64,000 bases of DNA from assembly GCF_047511655.1 (NCBI RefSeq), contig NC_133391.1, forward strand, positions 108,351,384-108,415,383. Direction: 5' to 3'. Of this stretch, positions 1 through 12,659 are shown in pieces. The notes under the pieces were generated by a model. That model saw only the letters and a program-made list of their open reading frames with translations, made no database searches and had not been told where the DNA came from. This stretch comes from Castor canadensis. Lineage: Eukaryota; Chordata; Mammalia; Rodentia; Castoridae. The first letter of the stretch is position 1; every line of letters starts with the position of its first letter. A program made the translations under genes and the position numbers.

Positions 1-815
1 AAGAACTCTCATTCATTGCAGATGGAAAGTGAAATGGAACAACCAGTTTTTAGAAAAATTTGGCATTTTCATCTAAAACTGAATATATGTTCACTATGCA
101 ATCCAGCAGTTACACTCTTTGGTATTTATACAAGTGAGTTGAATGTATAGGTAAGCACAGGAACCTAAAGACAGATGTTTATAGGAGCTTTGTTCATAAT
201 TGCAAAAACTTAGAAGCAACCAGAATGTCCTCGGTAGGTGATACAATATACAAATTCTGACAAAGTGATGCTTTCAGTGGTGCTAAAAATAAATGAGCTC
301 AAACCATGAAAAAGGAGAGTTAACTTAAATGTATGTAATTAAGGGAAAGATACTATTCTGAAAAGCCTTCCAGGAAAAACAGATTACATGATTTCAGCTA
401 TATAGCATTCTTGATAAAGTAAAATTGTGTAGATAGTAAAAATATCAGTGCTTATAAAAAGTTTGAGGGAAGGAGGAATAAATAGAAGAAAAAAAGTAAG
501 GGGAATCTTAAAGACAGTAAATTATTTTGTATGATACTAGAATGGTAGGTACATGTCACATATTTATCAAAACCTACAGAATATACAAAACCAATAATGA
601 GCCCTGATATAGACTGTGGGCTTTGAGTGTAATGAAGTATCAATCAGTGCAGATCAATAGAATATAAAAAAATGTACCACTGTTCTGCTTGATGTTGACA
701 GTGGGGGAGGATAGATGGGTGACAAGTAGGGAATAAATAGATACTTTTGGTGTCTTATCTGTTAATTTTTCTCTAACCTAAAAGTGTTCTAAAAATAAAT
801 TCTATTTAAAAATAA
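1..815 (+). mobile_element. Ancient L1 3' end (left-truncated by window edge)
   Basis: The stretch follows the order of an old mammalian L1 (L1M-type) 3' end: a line about missing body reading 'atagcagctttattcataattgc'-like at 180-205, the 'aaccagaatgtcc' segment near 217-230, then a decayed 3' UTR ending in an AT-rich tail near 800. It is heavily diverged, with no open frame. The 5' part lies outside the window. The subfamily is a guess; the L1 assignment rests on recalled L1 3'-end layout. Confidence 0.6.
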
Positions 816-2296
816 TATTTATGTGCTGGCAAATAATTTGTGTACTAATTAGAAGATAAAGGAACATAGTTGCCAATTAACTATGACATAAAACTTAATA
901 GCACTAAGATGTTTAAATACTTATTTAAATATTTTTAATCAGAAAAACTTGTCATATAGTACCCTGGTACCTTGTTATCAAAGATTTGTAATGAAAATTG
1001 ATTGAGCTGCTTGATCTCTGCCATCACTTCAGAACTTCAGTTTGCTGGGAGATACCTTTTTCCGGGGGACAAGGAAAGGCAATGCTATGCAGGAACGGCC
1101 AACATGGGCCCAAGACAAAGCATCCACTCCAGAGCCTGTCCTGAGGGTCTGCATGGTGGCTCAGTTTCCCCCTTTGTCTATCCTGCTTCCTGTTTTCTGA
1201 TCACAGTTGTTGGTCTCTATTTCATGTTTCCCCAAACTTTCTTAGTATCTGCCTCCACATGGCACAACCTGTGACATGCTAGCTCTATAAAATTCATCTT
1301 TTTATGTGTTTCTTTCTTTTCACAATGTTTTGTCTTTAATGTACGTGTGATGTGTAACAGTGGCAATCTACCAATGTTTATGGTTTTGTGTTTTTCCTGA
1401 TAACACTGGCACTAACCTAGTTTGATGAACTTATACAAAGTTTCTTCGAAATTTTGGATCTCAATTTCTTAGAATTTAATCAAAAGAAAATAAATATCTT
1501 CCAAAGTTTGTCATACTATACATATTTCATACTAATATGAGCATCATACTGGATTAACAAAAGTAATGCTTCTAATGTTCTTTGTCTAAGGCAGCTACAG
1601 TATTTGTTTTTTATCATATGGCAAATAAAATAAAGCAGCTAAAACCCTTGTTAAATTTTATACACAAGAGTTTTGGGCATATGTCCATTTTGATAATGTA
1701 TTAAGAAACTTAATTTCTTAAGGAAAATGTTAACCTTTAAAACATATATTGAGTTAGAAATAGAAAAAAATAATCAAAGCCAAATAATCAAATGACCACT
1801 TTGAATAGAATACCTCATCTCAAGATTTTACATTGGCCTTTGTGTAAAAAAAGACAGTAGTCTTTTTTTTCCAGAATGCAGAACTAAGTGTATATTAATG
1901 CAGGATCACATCACAGCAGCTTTGACACTGAAAATAACTATCTAAACATTCACACTATTTATAGAATATTTTCCTGTATGAGAAATGTACTATATAACTT
2001 GACCAGTTTTTATTATCACTTCTGAGAGAGGAAAGAAAAGTTTAAACTACTTTCACCTTTATGAGTATTCCCTATTCCTAATTTATCCATCATTTATAAT
2101 ATAAAGTAGAAATCAAATATTATTGAAATAAGGATTATTTAAAATATTTTTATGTATATTGGCAGTACTGGGGTTTCAACAAAGTATTTGTATGTACTTT
2201 GTGCTAAATTATATTTCTACTTTCATTTTGTTAAAGGTATTTTGCAACAACAGCTAAATAAGAGACATTATTAATGATACAACATCAAAAATCTCA
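816..2296. other. AT-rich intergenic DNA, nothing recognised
   Basis: No coding gene or clear repeat was recognised. A less AT-rich patch at 1000-1275 holds a 90-codon open frame that resembles no known protein and may be part of an old LTR. The rest is AT-rich with poly-A/T runs. Confidence 0.5.
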
Positions 2297-2530
2297 GAGT
2301 TGGGGGCATAGCTCAAATGGTAAAACTTTTTTTCCAGTGGGACTGGTGGCTTGAACTTAGGACTTTGTGCTCTAAAAGCTGGTGTTCTACACCTTGTGCC
2401 ACACTTCCAACTCATTTTGCTCTGGCTATTTTAAAGATGGTGTCTCAAGAAGTATTTGCCTGGGCTGTACTCAAATCTCGATCCTTCCAATTTAGCCTCC
2501 CAAGTAGCTAAGATTAGAGGTGTGAGAAAC
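2297..2530 (-). mobile_element. Composite SINE (ID/B1-like), mainly minus orientation
   Basis: A tRNA/ID-like head in plus orientation ('gggggcatagctcaaatgg', about 2301-2320) is followed by a minus-oriented SINE. The latter reads through an ID-like unit (2340-2410) and then a B1-like unit with 'gcctgggctg', 'ctcaaatctcgatcc' and 'cctcccaagtagct' (2458-2510). It looks like one SINE inserted into another. It is diverged and non-coding; the open frame across it is a by-product. Confidence 0.7.
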
Positions 2531-2797
2531 TAGAAAGAATATATTTTTATAAAATTTTCAAAGATATAAAAATGACATTCTTACCCCATTAGATACTTAT
2601 GATGTAAAATATTATAAATACCATTAAAAGCAATGGCTAACTCTCACCAAAAGCACATCCTCCTTGACAAGTAAGCATAAGTATCCTATTACCTAGGGTT
2701 TTATATTCTGAAGGGTGTAAATATATAGAAGCTACTAAAATAGTTTTGATTAAGTAAAAATGGAATTCTACTATCTTCTTCAGTTAAATAGCAATAA

Positions 2798-2912
2798 TTC
2801 TTTTTTGAGACAGTGTCTTGCTATGCAGCCCATTCTGGCCTCAAACTTGAAACATTCTTGTCTCAGCCTCCTGAGTACTATGTTATAGACAATGTACCAA
2901 CACTCCAGCTTG
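2798..2912 (-). mobile_element. B1-like SINE fragment
   Basis: It begins with a T-run and 'gagacagtgtcttgctatg', then 'ggcctcaaacttgaaa' and 'ctcagcctcctgagtac', the reverse complement of a 7SL-derived B1-type unit. The copy is diverged. Orientation follows from the T-run on the left. Confidence 0.7.
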
Positions 2913-4032
2913 AAAAAGTAATAATATCTTAATATATATATATAATGATTTTGGATAAGTAATTTATCTTATCTATGTGGAAAAAGTCACCATGAGAAGT
3001 TTTATAGGATTGCAATCCAGTTGGTTACATGTTTCCCATATTTCATTATGTCGTGATTGTCAAACATCCTTAAAAGTATTCTTACCAGGCTCAATTAACT
3101 CATTAATATACTCACAGTTTAATTAACCAAGAAAAACAATCTTAGTATGTAAACATAAATTGACTAAAATACAGTAAAACAAACAAAAATTGTTCTTTAG
3201 GGTTTCTAAAGCAAGCTGAAGAAGGTTGGAATACATAAAAATATAGAGGAAGCAGACCAGTAATCAACACATAAATGAGTCATATTTCCTCTTTAGCTTT
3301 CTTCATATAATTTAACCCAGGCATTAAAAAAATCATTCCATTATTGATACTTCCCCTGTGTGCTGCTTAAAGTGAAGGTAGTATCATTTTCATTTAATGT
3401 AAATGACTCTTAGCACCTTACATGATGTACTTAAATACACAGTCTGTCCAAGACATAATAAATGCATATTATCGCATCTTACTTAGGCTTCCACTAGCTA
3501 CTGGCAAGAACATATCTAGAGAGATGTAGACAGCCCACTAGGGGGTCAGTATTTGAACAAAAATCTTACTGGGTGCATAGTTTACAGCTCAGATGCTTGT
3601 AAAAACATTTCCAGCTACACTTGATTCATCAGGGTAGACAGAAGGAAGAATCTGTCTAAACCATTTGCCACTTTGGAAGAGCAAATATTCCTAGCTAATT
3701 TAAATTTAAACAATTATTCATAAAATGGCACCAATACAGTCTATTTCTCCTTACAATACTCATCAACTTATATACTAGTCATCTATAGAAATACATTGCA
3801 AGTATTACAATGGAATATTAAAGAGAAAAAATTAAGTAGCAAGTAAAAATTTAGAAATGTAATGCTCTTTGTAGTTTGATGTGTTAAGCCATTCATGTTC
3901 CATCATTTGGTGGTCTTCTAAAACTCACAGAAAATATTTTTGAAATTTCACTATAGTTAAAGAAGAAACAGTAACTGTCCATGGAATTTTTAAGCTACTA
4001 AACCATTTTATAAAATCTTATACCAAGTGGAT
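2913..4032. other. AT-rich intergenic DNA, nothing recognised
   Basis: No gene, RNA or clear repeat was recognised. It contains a short TA run near 2934-2944. Confidence 0.5.
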
Positions 4033-4866
4033 TTAATTTTCTGCCTTTCTTGAAGACCACAGGATTTTTTTCAAATTTCTTGTAGGTTTCTTAAACTTTA
4101 GTTGACCATAAGACAAAATGAAATTGTTAGATGTACGTAAAGTCGATAAAGCAAAGATAGCAACTCCTTCCCTTTGTTTCCCTTTGGCAAACATGCCATG
4201 AAAAGAAAGATCCTGCAGCTCTCTGCACATAAACTCATACAGCCCCTTTACAGTGAAGGCAGCCATTCAACATTCAAAACTGTAGGGATTCACTGCCAAA
4301 ATTGCAGAAGGCTTTGGCAGTGGAGAGCAACATTTTGCATATTTCTACTATGCCCATTGCAGTGACAGCTGCTAAGACAGATTTCAAAGTCTTTTACACC
4401 ATCAGTTACCCACATATTTCTATCTTTGGCATCTATTTCAAGAATAGAAAATGCCAGCTGTTCCTTCTAGCCACTAAGGCAGTGCATAAAATTGCTTTTC
4501 CCCCTAAAATAAATAAATAATAAATGAATAACAATGACAGGAAGTAAAATCTAAACTGAGAAGGTGATAGCCAACCAAAAAAACAAAAGTTTCTGTTAGC
4601 ACTTCCAACTAGCACATCAGTACTTTGGCTCACACTTTACTCAAAGCATTTTGCAGCTTCTAATCTTCCCTGAGAATACAAACAAGACTAAAGAAAAAAA
4701 AAAAAAAAAGAAAAGAAAAAAATCCAAACTCTACTAATGGCCTGCATGATTTGTTTGAGAGCTTGGAGTAATTCAATATGTTCCTTAAAGAAGGCCAGCA
4801 AGGTCAGGGCCCCAGGAATACTTAGCACAGTGAGTTCTATCCAAACCTTGCTGGTTTCACTAAAGT
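4033..4866 (-). pseudogene. Unidentified coding-like minus-strand fragments (possible pseudogene)
   Basis: Two minus-strand frames look protein-like rather than random. One, read from about 4865 to 4730, is open for over 40 codons and contains 'VWIELTVLSIPGALTLLAFF'. The other, 4266 to 4033, is a 77-codon frame containing 'GLYEFMCRELQDLSFHG'. Between them lie another short open stretch (about 4385-4270), frame breaks, and an A-rich run at 4694-4712 that reads as poly-T on this strand. I do not recognise the protein. It could be a decayed retrocopy of a cellular gene, exons of an unknown gene, or chance. No function is assigned. Confidence 0.25.
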
Positions 4867-5403
4867 TTTTTTTTTTTGGGGGGGGGGAAAGTGCTTGCCC
4901 TTTATTTATTTATTTATTTTTATTCATTTATTCACATGTGCATACATTGTTTGGGTCATTTCTCTCCCCTGCCCCCAACCCCCTCCCTCTCCGCCCAACC
5001 CCCCTCGCCTCCAGACAGAACCTTTTCTGCCATCTTCTTCAATTTTGTTGAAGAGAAGACATGAGCAATAATAAGAAAGACCATTTTTGTTAGTTGAGAT
5101 AAGGATGGCTATACAAAGAGATTTCTGGCATTGCTTCCATGCACATGTGTATTACAACCCAAATTGGTTCATCTCTTAACAGATCTCGGTCACCTTCCCA
5201 TAGTGACCTCTGTCATTTTAAGGTTACTGTATTAGCTCCTCTGCAGTGGGCACATCAAACATTTTCAAATTTTGGGTTTCCTACCTTTCCCTATTCCTCC
5301 TGTATGTTCTCTCACCTGAGCGTGTGACCCATGTCCAGTAATATTACTGCATTTGTTTTAGATCTAAAGTCCTCATATAAGGGAGAACATACAATTTTGG
5401 GCC
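4866..5403 (-). mobile_element. Truncated L1 3' end, older subfamily
   Basis: A T-run and (TTTA)n tract at 4866-4932 is the reversed poly-A tail. It is followed by 'cacatgtgcatacattg', a C-rich tract (4960-5010), 'caattttgttgaagag', 'gagataaggatggctatac' and, at the far end, 'cctcatataagggagaacat'. The order matches the younger copies at 23880 and 42866 but is clearly more diverged, so this is an older relative. Only the 3' part is present. Confidence 0.8.
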
Positions 5404-5784
5404 CTAACAGTTTTTAAAATACTATGATCACTATATAATAATTAAATTCCAAAGGGGGAATAACTTTTTCAAATAGTTAGGATATGTAGAAAAGACCTAA
5501 GTAGAAGAGTTTAATCAATATATAGGTTTTTCTTTTCCTTACTCAAAAAAGTTAATAAAAGTCGAGGATTACATTTTAATTAAATTTTAAGATGCACATC
5601 TATGATTAAGAACTCCATAAATAGTAACCTTCCTGATTCTCTTTTTGTAGGTATTATTTTTCATAATTTTTTACTTACCTGTACATATTTTAATTATTAA
5701 AGAAAAAGAAAAATAACATGATATGAAGAAATACAGAAATAAAAGATTTATTTTAATTTTTTTGTCTTATTAAATGTTTACTGT
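5404..5784. other. AT-rich intergenic DNA, nothing recognised
   Basis: No gene or clear repeat was recognised in this short AT-rich stretch. Confidence 0.5.
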
Positions 5785-5935
5785 CTTTTTTTCTTATTGT
5801 GCTGGGTGGAGGTACATTGCAGCATTTACAAAAGTTCTTACAGCATATTAAATAAATTACGGTTGAATTCACCCCCTTCATCATTCTCCTTTATCCTTCC
5901 TTCCCCATTCCTGGAGTAGTTTCAAGGTAAAACTA
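5785..5935 (-). mobile_element. Short L1 3'-end fragment, old rodent-type subfamily
   Basis: The stretch 'ttattgtgctgggtggaggt' and 'ggttgaattcacccccttca' is the reverse complement of the same 3' end seen in plus orientation at 17885-17970 and in minus orientation at 37104 onward. The three copies support one another. It is about 150 bp, truncated at the 5' side. Confidence 0.7.
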
Positions 5936-6895
5936 GGCTCATAAATTCATTAGATTTTTCATTGGAAAAATCTGCATTTACAGAACTCCTGCAGTCTATC
6001 AGTAAAAGACATATTAAGTTAAACTTCCCAGTTGCAATTAAGTTGTACTGTGTAAGTATACGAGTTTTGCAATCATTTGTACAAAATTTCAAACCACATT
6101 TTACAAAATTTGATCATACTAACATTTTGAATCTTTCCCATAATTGATTATACTCAAGGTATTATTAGGACACCTATCATTAATTGCAAAATACCAGAAT
6201 AAAATTGACTGACGAAACTGAAGATATAATAGATAGCATTTTAAAACTTTCATTTATAATTTATTTCATACTTACTATATTAATGCAGTATGTAAAATGT
6301 GGAAAACCAGCTAAAGGAGAGTCTTGTGTCCAATAATATGAGCAATCCCTTTAGACATGATTCTGGTATACATTTAATATGTTTTAAACTTCATCCTAAT
6401 TTAAGGTGTTTTCCAAAAAGGTAGGATAATGTATCATAATTCTTATTGCACACTTGGGATTAAAATTAAAATGTACATTTAAAAATCTGTGTAGTATCTG
6501 AATCATGATAAATCTTTGATTTTCATTCCTGCTACTTTCTCCAGAGCCTTTGGTTGGTTCCTTCTTTTTCTTGCTTGTTGTCTTAGAAATTAACCAATTT
6601 TCTCATTTCAAGGGAACCAAATTTTATTAAGACAATACCCTGCTCTTCTTTCTTTCCTTTAAAATGTGTATTCATCTTAAACCTCTGCCATTCTTTTTCT
6701 TTTTAGAAGTGAAATTCTCTCTGTTTCTCCAATTTGCTTTCCAAAAGATATCATATTAAATTCAGAAGGACATATAAGATTCTCTGCCTAATTTCTTTTA
6801 TTCCAATCAATGATTTTTCAAGACATTCAAATACTCATCCTACTACCCTACTTCTCTCAGAATGTTAACATTTCTAATGTGTATGCATGCGTGTG
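5936..6895. other. AT-rich intergenic DNA, nothing recognised
   Basis: No gene or clear repeat was recognised. A short open frame at 5962-6147 has no protein-like features. A small (GT)n run sits at 6891-6902. Confidence 0.5.
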
Positions 6896-7205
6896 TGTGT
6901 GTATTTGGTGATAGTGATGTTGCTATGAGAGCCTTGGACTCACTAGATAGGTGCTCTACCACTTAAGCCATGCATACGGCCCTTTATGCATTACTTAATT
7001 TTCCAATAGGGTCTTGTATTTATGCCTGGGGTGGCCTGGACTGCGATCCCCATGTTGCTAGGATGACAGGCAACATACCACCATGCCCAACACTGGTTGA
7101 GATGGGGTCTCACAAATTTTGTGCCTGGGCTGGCCTGAAATTGCAATCTTCCCAATCTCTACCTACATTTGTAGGGATTACAAATGGTAGGCCACAATGC
7201 CCAAA
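6896..7205 (-). mobile_element. Composite SINE: tRNA/ID-like plus B1-like units
   Basis: In minus orientation the ID-like part appears first ('ggtgctctaccacttaagcc', 6950-6969), then two B1-like units: 'gcctggggtggcctggactg' with 'gctaggatgacaggcaac' (7023-7075), and 'gagatggggtctcacaaatt' with 'gcctgggctggcctgaaatt' (7099-7142). The same modular order, reversed, appears in plus orientation at 62057-62400. The 85-codon open frame over it is not a gene. Confidence 0.8.
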
Positions 7206-10200
7206 CTCTAATGCCTACACTCATTAGATTCACAAGCATGAAAACTTCAAATGTGAAACTATTGGATTAAACTTTTATGTATTATAATATTGCAAATGTG
7301 GAAAGAATAATTTGGTATAAAAAGGGTGAAGTCACAGGTGCTGCTATCATCTCTACCTTGTATAACTTTCCCACAGGAGCAGTCATTAGATTAGGATAAT
7401 TGGGCCACAGATTCAACTTCCTACATTCAAAGGAGGCTTATGTAGCCTAATTTAAATACCATTTGGGAAAACTTTTCTGTTATCACTCAAAAAAAATCTT
7501 GAAAATGAAATAGTTAAGGTATGATTGGTTTGAATTTCCCAGTTGTGGGTAGTTTTGACTACAGATTATTTTTTCTTGCATGGTAAATTATGAGCAGAAG
7601 CCCTATTTTATTAATGATCCAAAGTTTGCCTTTTAAAAGCCAGACATAAGGCTTTATTTTGCTTTGGGTACAAACTGATTTTGTTCTCCACACCATTCTT
7701 ACCTCACAGTTCTTTGTGAGAGTGAGCACTCACGTGTCTTGGAAAACTGTAAGTGGCCTCTGCTGGAATTCATCCTGGAAATAAGGTATCAAGAAAACTC
7801 ACCTCTAGTTTCTTAGATGCAGTTGTCCAAACAATTTCATGAGGATTGTGTCTTTTCACCTTCAGGTCATGTAATAATCTGAGATTTTTCAAGATTCTTT
7901 GGCTTCGTAATACATTTGCACTTATACTTTGTTTAATAATTAAAAGAAGGTACTTAGGTCCTGGTACTTGACATTTACATTTATATGTTATCTCTAAAAG
8001 TACATATGCACGCACAAATTTGGAGAACCTAAGACATTTCCACTATATCACAAAGCTAGTAATATATAAGCAAATCCTTGAATTCATACTACAAAGTCCC
8101 TTCCTTATGGAAACAGTGGAGAGGAACAAACCACATTTGAGCATGTGTGGTTATTAGAGACTTCAGTCATTATCGGTAATAATTAAGGTTGTAAAAGACA
8201 TATCTTTGGGCATTATTATCTATTAAAATGAGTTTTATATTTTAAAATGATAGTTTTCTTTAGACTTTATTAGAAGTTATAATTTTAATGACTGAGAAAG
8301 AAAAAATGTTTCACCATAAAATTCTGGAAACCAAATTAAGCATCTTGTGGTAAATCTTGGGCTATTTTGCTACAATTATCTTTTCAATTGTGGTAAAACT
8401 GAGGTCTGGCTTTAGCTGTTTGTAAGTAGAGATTCTTCCTTAAAAGGAAATTTTATAGAAGAGTATGCTTCTTCTTCTATTGAGAAATAGATGTAAATAA
8501 TAAGTGTCCTTTTTTTTTTATCCTTTTTCCCAAGTTGTCCATAGCTTGAGACTTAAGTCTTTGTGGGGAGCTTCTCTTGTGGTGGTAATCCAAGACATAC
8601 TTAAGCCAAGAATTTTATAAGTTTTTCTCAGAAGTTTTTCTTACATTGTCTACTATTTCCTGAGCAGGTCAATCTAGGACAACAAATTTTTTTTTCTATA
8701 AAAGACTTTTGGTCTGATTGATGTCTCATAGAATTATACTCAATCACAAAATTTTTTTGGGCAAGAAATATTACACTGTAGTACTAATATCAGATTAACA
8801 ATGAATATTTTATTGAAATGGAATTCTACAATCTCTTTGGGATCAGGTAGGACCCAACAATACTCAGACTCTAATTTTTAAAAAAATCCAATAGTAATGA
8901 TCTCTCTAGGAAACATCTGTAATGCACATTTTGGGGGCAGAAGAAGACAAAGGCATATTCCTATAACATTGACAGCTACATTTGTGTCAGTACCCATATG
9001 AGAAATGCTGACTGTATCAGTTCCTGAAATCCTTTCTGGATATAGAAAAATACTAGATACAATAGATTTCAGCATAGTATATCAGTGGGTAGTAGACAAG
9101 GTAGGCACAACTAAACAAGGAAAAAATGGGGTTTTGATCATCTTATTGGCTTCCTTGACACATCATTAGCATTCATGTATCTGGTGTTTTTCCCTGGTAC
9201 TGGAACATATACCACAATCAGTACAGGACCTTTGGTACAATTGCTTGAGCCAAGGAAATAATGAAAAGTAGTCTAGTTCAAGAATCAAGTACATCATGAT
9301 AGTATCAAGTACATTTCTTAGTGAAAGTTTTAAGCAGAAACAGAGGACTTCTTAGTATTCTTTGTACTATTCAAAAAATCTTTGAGGCTTTAGTCTTCTG
9401 TGTAAAAAACATGAAAAATACTTCTCCTTATATATATGCTTTATCAAAACTTGAGTTTTTGTCAGAAATTCCATGATGGATTTAAAGTGAACATATGGAA
9501 GCCCAGATTTACATATCCTCCATCTAAATAAAAACAAATTCAAATTTGATGCATAGAAGATAAAACTGAAATATGGATTTTTTTAATCTCTCCTTCCTAT
9601 ATAATAAAACACCTTGTAAGTAATTTATTATGACTTTTCCTTTAAGGATGTGACTTACCTTTCAAAAACTATGAGCTTTTGTTTGAAATGTCATCATCAT
9701 CATGAGTATGGTTACCGAGTCTCAGATCAAAAGCCATGATCATTGCATTTGTTCAAGAATGTAGAAAGAAGTCAGCTTGATTTTGTAAAGCTAGACTGCT
9801 GAGCAGCAAATTGATTATACTTTACCTCATGATTGTAGCTAATGAAATCAGCAGTTAGAGAATAAGCAAATCAGAGTATTTCTTAAAAGATAACCTCGAA
9901 AACTATTCACCCAAGCCACCCTTAGAGTACCTTGTGAATTCATTCCTATAAAAGGCCAGATTTACATCCTTAGGATGTTGGGAGAAAGCTATTATAGATT
10001 GTCCCTTACTGTTGCATTATGACATGATGAACTTGCCTTAAATTCACTAGGATACATATGTACTTAATCTCAGAAATTAATATGAAAAGACTAAAGACAG
10101 CAAGGGAATAAAATGAAATCAAAGAGATTCAAGATCTTTGTCTTACAATCTCACATTTTAGTAGTAGAAAAGCAAAGTGATTATTGCCCATGTTTTGTCA

Positions 10201-11609
10201 TAAATCTCCATAATGGGCACATCTCCCATTTCATGTCATCAAATTCACAGTTATTATTCACTAACTGGTCTTATTTAGCATTATCCTGATTATTTACTGT
10301 TTATTAACTACAGGAAAATGATATTCTTAAAGTAATTTAAGCAACATCTTAGAGTAAGTAAATTTAAATAAAATGTCAGTGAGGTTGAACTAACAATAAA
10401 AAACTAGTTACTTAGAGTATGAGAGGGAAAGGACAGGAGAAGGAAAGGGCTGAAGTTGGTAGATGTTGATAAGAAAGATGTCGAATGGAGCACAAACTTT
10501 CAATTTTGTGGGGAAATACGTTTTAGTGTTCTTTACATTACATGGTGACCCCAATCAATAATAATATATTATCATTTCAAAATTGCCAAAACAGATTTTT
10601 TTACTTTCACAACAAAAAATGATCAGTTGGTGAGGTAAGCAATACACTAACTGGCTTGATTGAATCTCTCTATAATACATAAATATATCAAAGTATCACA
10701 AAATATCCATAAATGTGCATAATTATTATTTATCAATTAAAAATAAAAATTTTAAATGATGAAGAAAAGTCCATGATATCGATCATCATTACCCAATCTA
10801 AGTGATTAAACATCCAATGCAAGTATGAGTCCAGTGAAATCTATACTGAAGATAACTTACAGAAATAAAAGCATACATAACAGTAATGGAAGCAATTAAA
10901 GCCAGAACAGCTGCATCATCTAGAATCAGGAATTGTGATTCTGTGGTATGTATGAATTTATTTGAATATATGATGGAATAGACAGAAAGATAAATAGAAT
11001 CTAAGTGTAAGAATTTTAAATAGCTGTGTTTATAGCAATCTGCTTCTATGTGCCCTCGTCACATAAGTTTTCACTCTACTTGATATTAGTAGTTGTTTGC
11101 AGAAAAATTTTTAGAAGCATTGTTTGGTCTTTATAATATTTTTGTTGTTATTATAGTTTGTTTATTTTTGGTTTTTATTTTGTTGGGTTATTTTCTAGAA
11201 AATGAGGTGTTGGTACAAAGAAGTTTCTCTTACTCTAAGATGTGTAAGATTTGTACATTTTCAAGTCCTTAAGCTTAGGAGTAGAAGTCATGGATTTCTG
11301 CAGAAGAGAGCAATGAGACTCAATGAGTTTGAGTGAAGAACAAGGATTTAGTAATAGCAACAACAATTCAAGAGTTCAGGAAACACAACAGGAAAAAGGT
11401 AACTTCACCAGCTCAACACTCAGAGCTGCTTATTAAACAGATTGCCTGCTGTATTTAGGCCAGACATCTATACATTAAGAAAAAGAAATAATGTGTTTGT
11501 GCAATAAAGCTTGGTAATAATTTTTCTCACCTTTTAGGTTTGAAATTATGGAAAATTTTCACTTTTATGAGATAACTTGGAAAACATTGAAAGCATTATG
11601 ATCTCATAA
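7206..11609. other. AT-rich intergenic DNA, nothing recognised
   Basis: About 4.4 kb without a recognised gene, RNA or clear repeat. Open frames here are below 85 codons and show no conserved motifs. Very old repeats beyond recognition by eye may be present. Confidence 0.45.
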
Positions 11610-11790
11610 TTAAGAAGAAGAAGTCTTAATTTGAATATTGGCTCCTGTTATTCTGTACCTGTGTGAATTTGGGCAAAATATTTCATTTCTCTGAGCCCCA
11701 ACTTCATTCTCTATATGTAATACTTATCTTGCAGATGTCTAAGTATTCAATTAGATAGTGAATGAAAAATAATTTGCTCAAGTTATGACA
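11610..11790 (+). mobile_element. MIR SINE
   Basis: The core pattern 'ctgtgtgaatttgggcaaa' followed by 'tttctctgagccccaacttc' (11660-11705) is the conserved centre of the mammalian MIR, here slightly diverged. MIR copies of this age are shared by all mammals and mark this flank as ancient DNA that the neighbouring L1 entered later. Confidence 0.8.
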
Positions 11791-11949
11791 TGGGAGTTTA
11801 TGCTAAAAGATAACCATTACCACTAATACTATACTTATTTTCAAATAAATTAATGATTATTGTATTCAATACATCATATTGATAGGTAAGTAATAGGGAA
11901 ATTTTAAATGCCAAATTGACTGAATTAACCAATATCCAGATAGCTAGTA

Positions 11950-11967
11950 AAGAATTATTTCTAATTG
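11950..11967 (+). repeat. Candidate 5' target-site duplication of the L1 at 11968
   Basis: The 18-mer 'aagaattatttctaattg' matches 'aagcactatttctgagtg' at 17968-17985 in 14 of 18 positions. The two copies lie exactly at the two ends of the L1, so they fit a decayed target-site duplication. A chance match cannot be excluded in AT-rich DNA. Confidence 0.5.
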
Positions 11968-12659
11968 GGAGGGGGTGCTAAATGGCAGAGGAGTAGAAGC
12001 TTTCTCCATCAGACTCCATGAATAAGAGTTTGGATAACAAAGACGAAACTGCATATAGAAGTGCCAATGAGAAGAAGAGCACTGAGAAACACAAAAGGGA
12101 GACAAGATATGGGAAAAATGCACAAATCAAAAGGACAAGAGAGTAAACCAAGAAATGGTTTGTGGCTCCAGTCCCAGCTCCCTCTGTGATGAGAGGAAGC
12201 TAAAGCCTCTACCTCAAGTGTTGTTTCATGCTACTATCTCTTACACCTTCCTCTCCTTTCCATTGGCCCTACTCCTCTCCGTTCCCCATACTCAACCTCC
12301 ATAATTCTTAATTTCCAATTTTTATACCTTTCAATCAGTGTTAGGTGATAAGATCATTCCCCTAGAAAACAGAGAAACATTCCCCATACACCTTATTGGG
12401 GAGACCGATAAGGATTCCAATTTCTCCTTACTCATTCAAATAATTGATTTGTTTCTGAATTATTAACCTTGTTACTGCAGTAGGTTCTCTGCTACATGGT
12501 GAAGTAAAAGGAAACCTAGACCATAATGCACAAATTATGGCACAGAAATTTAGAAAAACCAAGGCAATGTCTCACCTCCAAACTCCCACCATAACAATTC
12601 TACATTGAATACAAAGATAATAAATGTTCTAAAATAGTTGAGAGAGAATTCAGAAGCCT

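Noticed and set aside
1002..1274. 90-codon frame as a small gene
   Set aside because: No recognised domain, no supporting context, and the sequence has the character of repeat-derived DNA.
4873..5064. Overlapping frames in the C-rich tract as genes
   Set aside because: They are translations of a poly-T and C-rich L1 3' UTR; the same false frames occur at 42836-43043.
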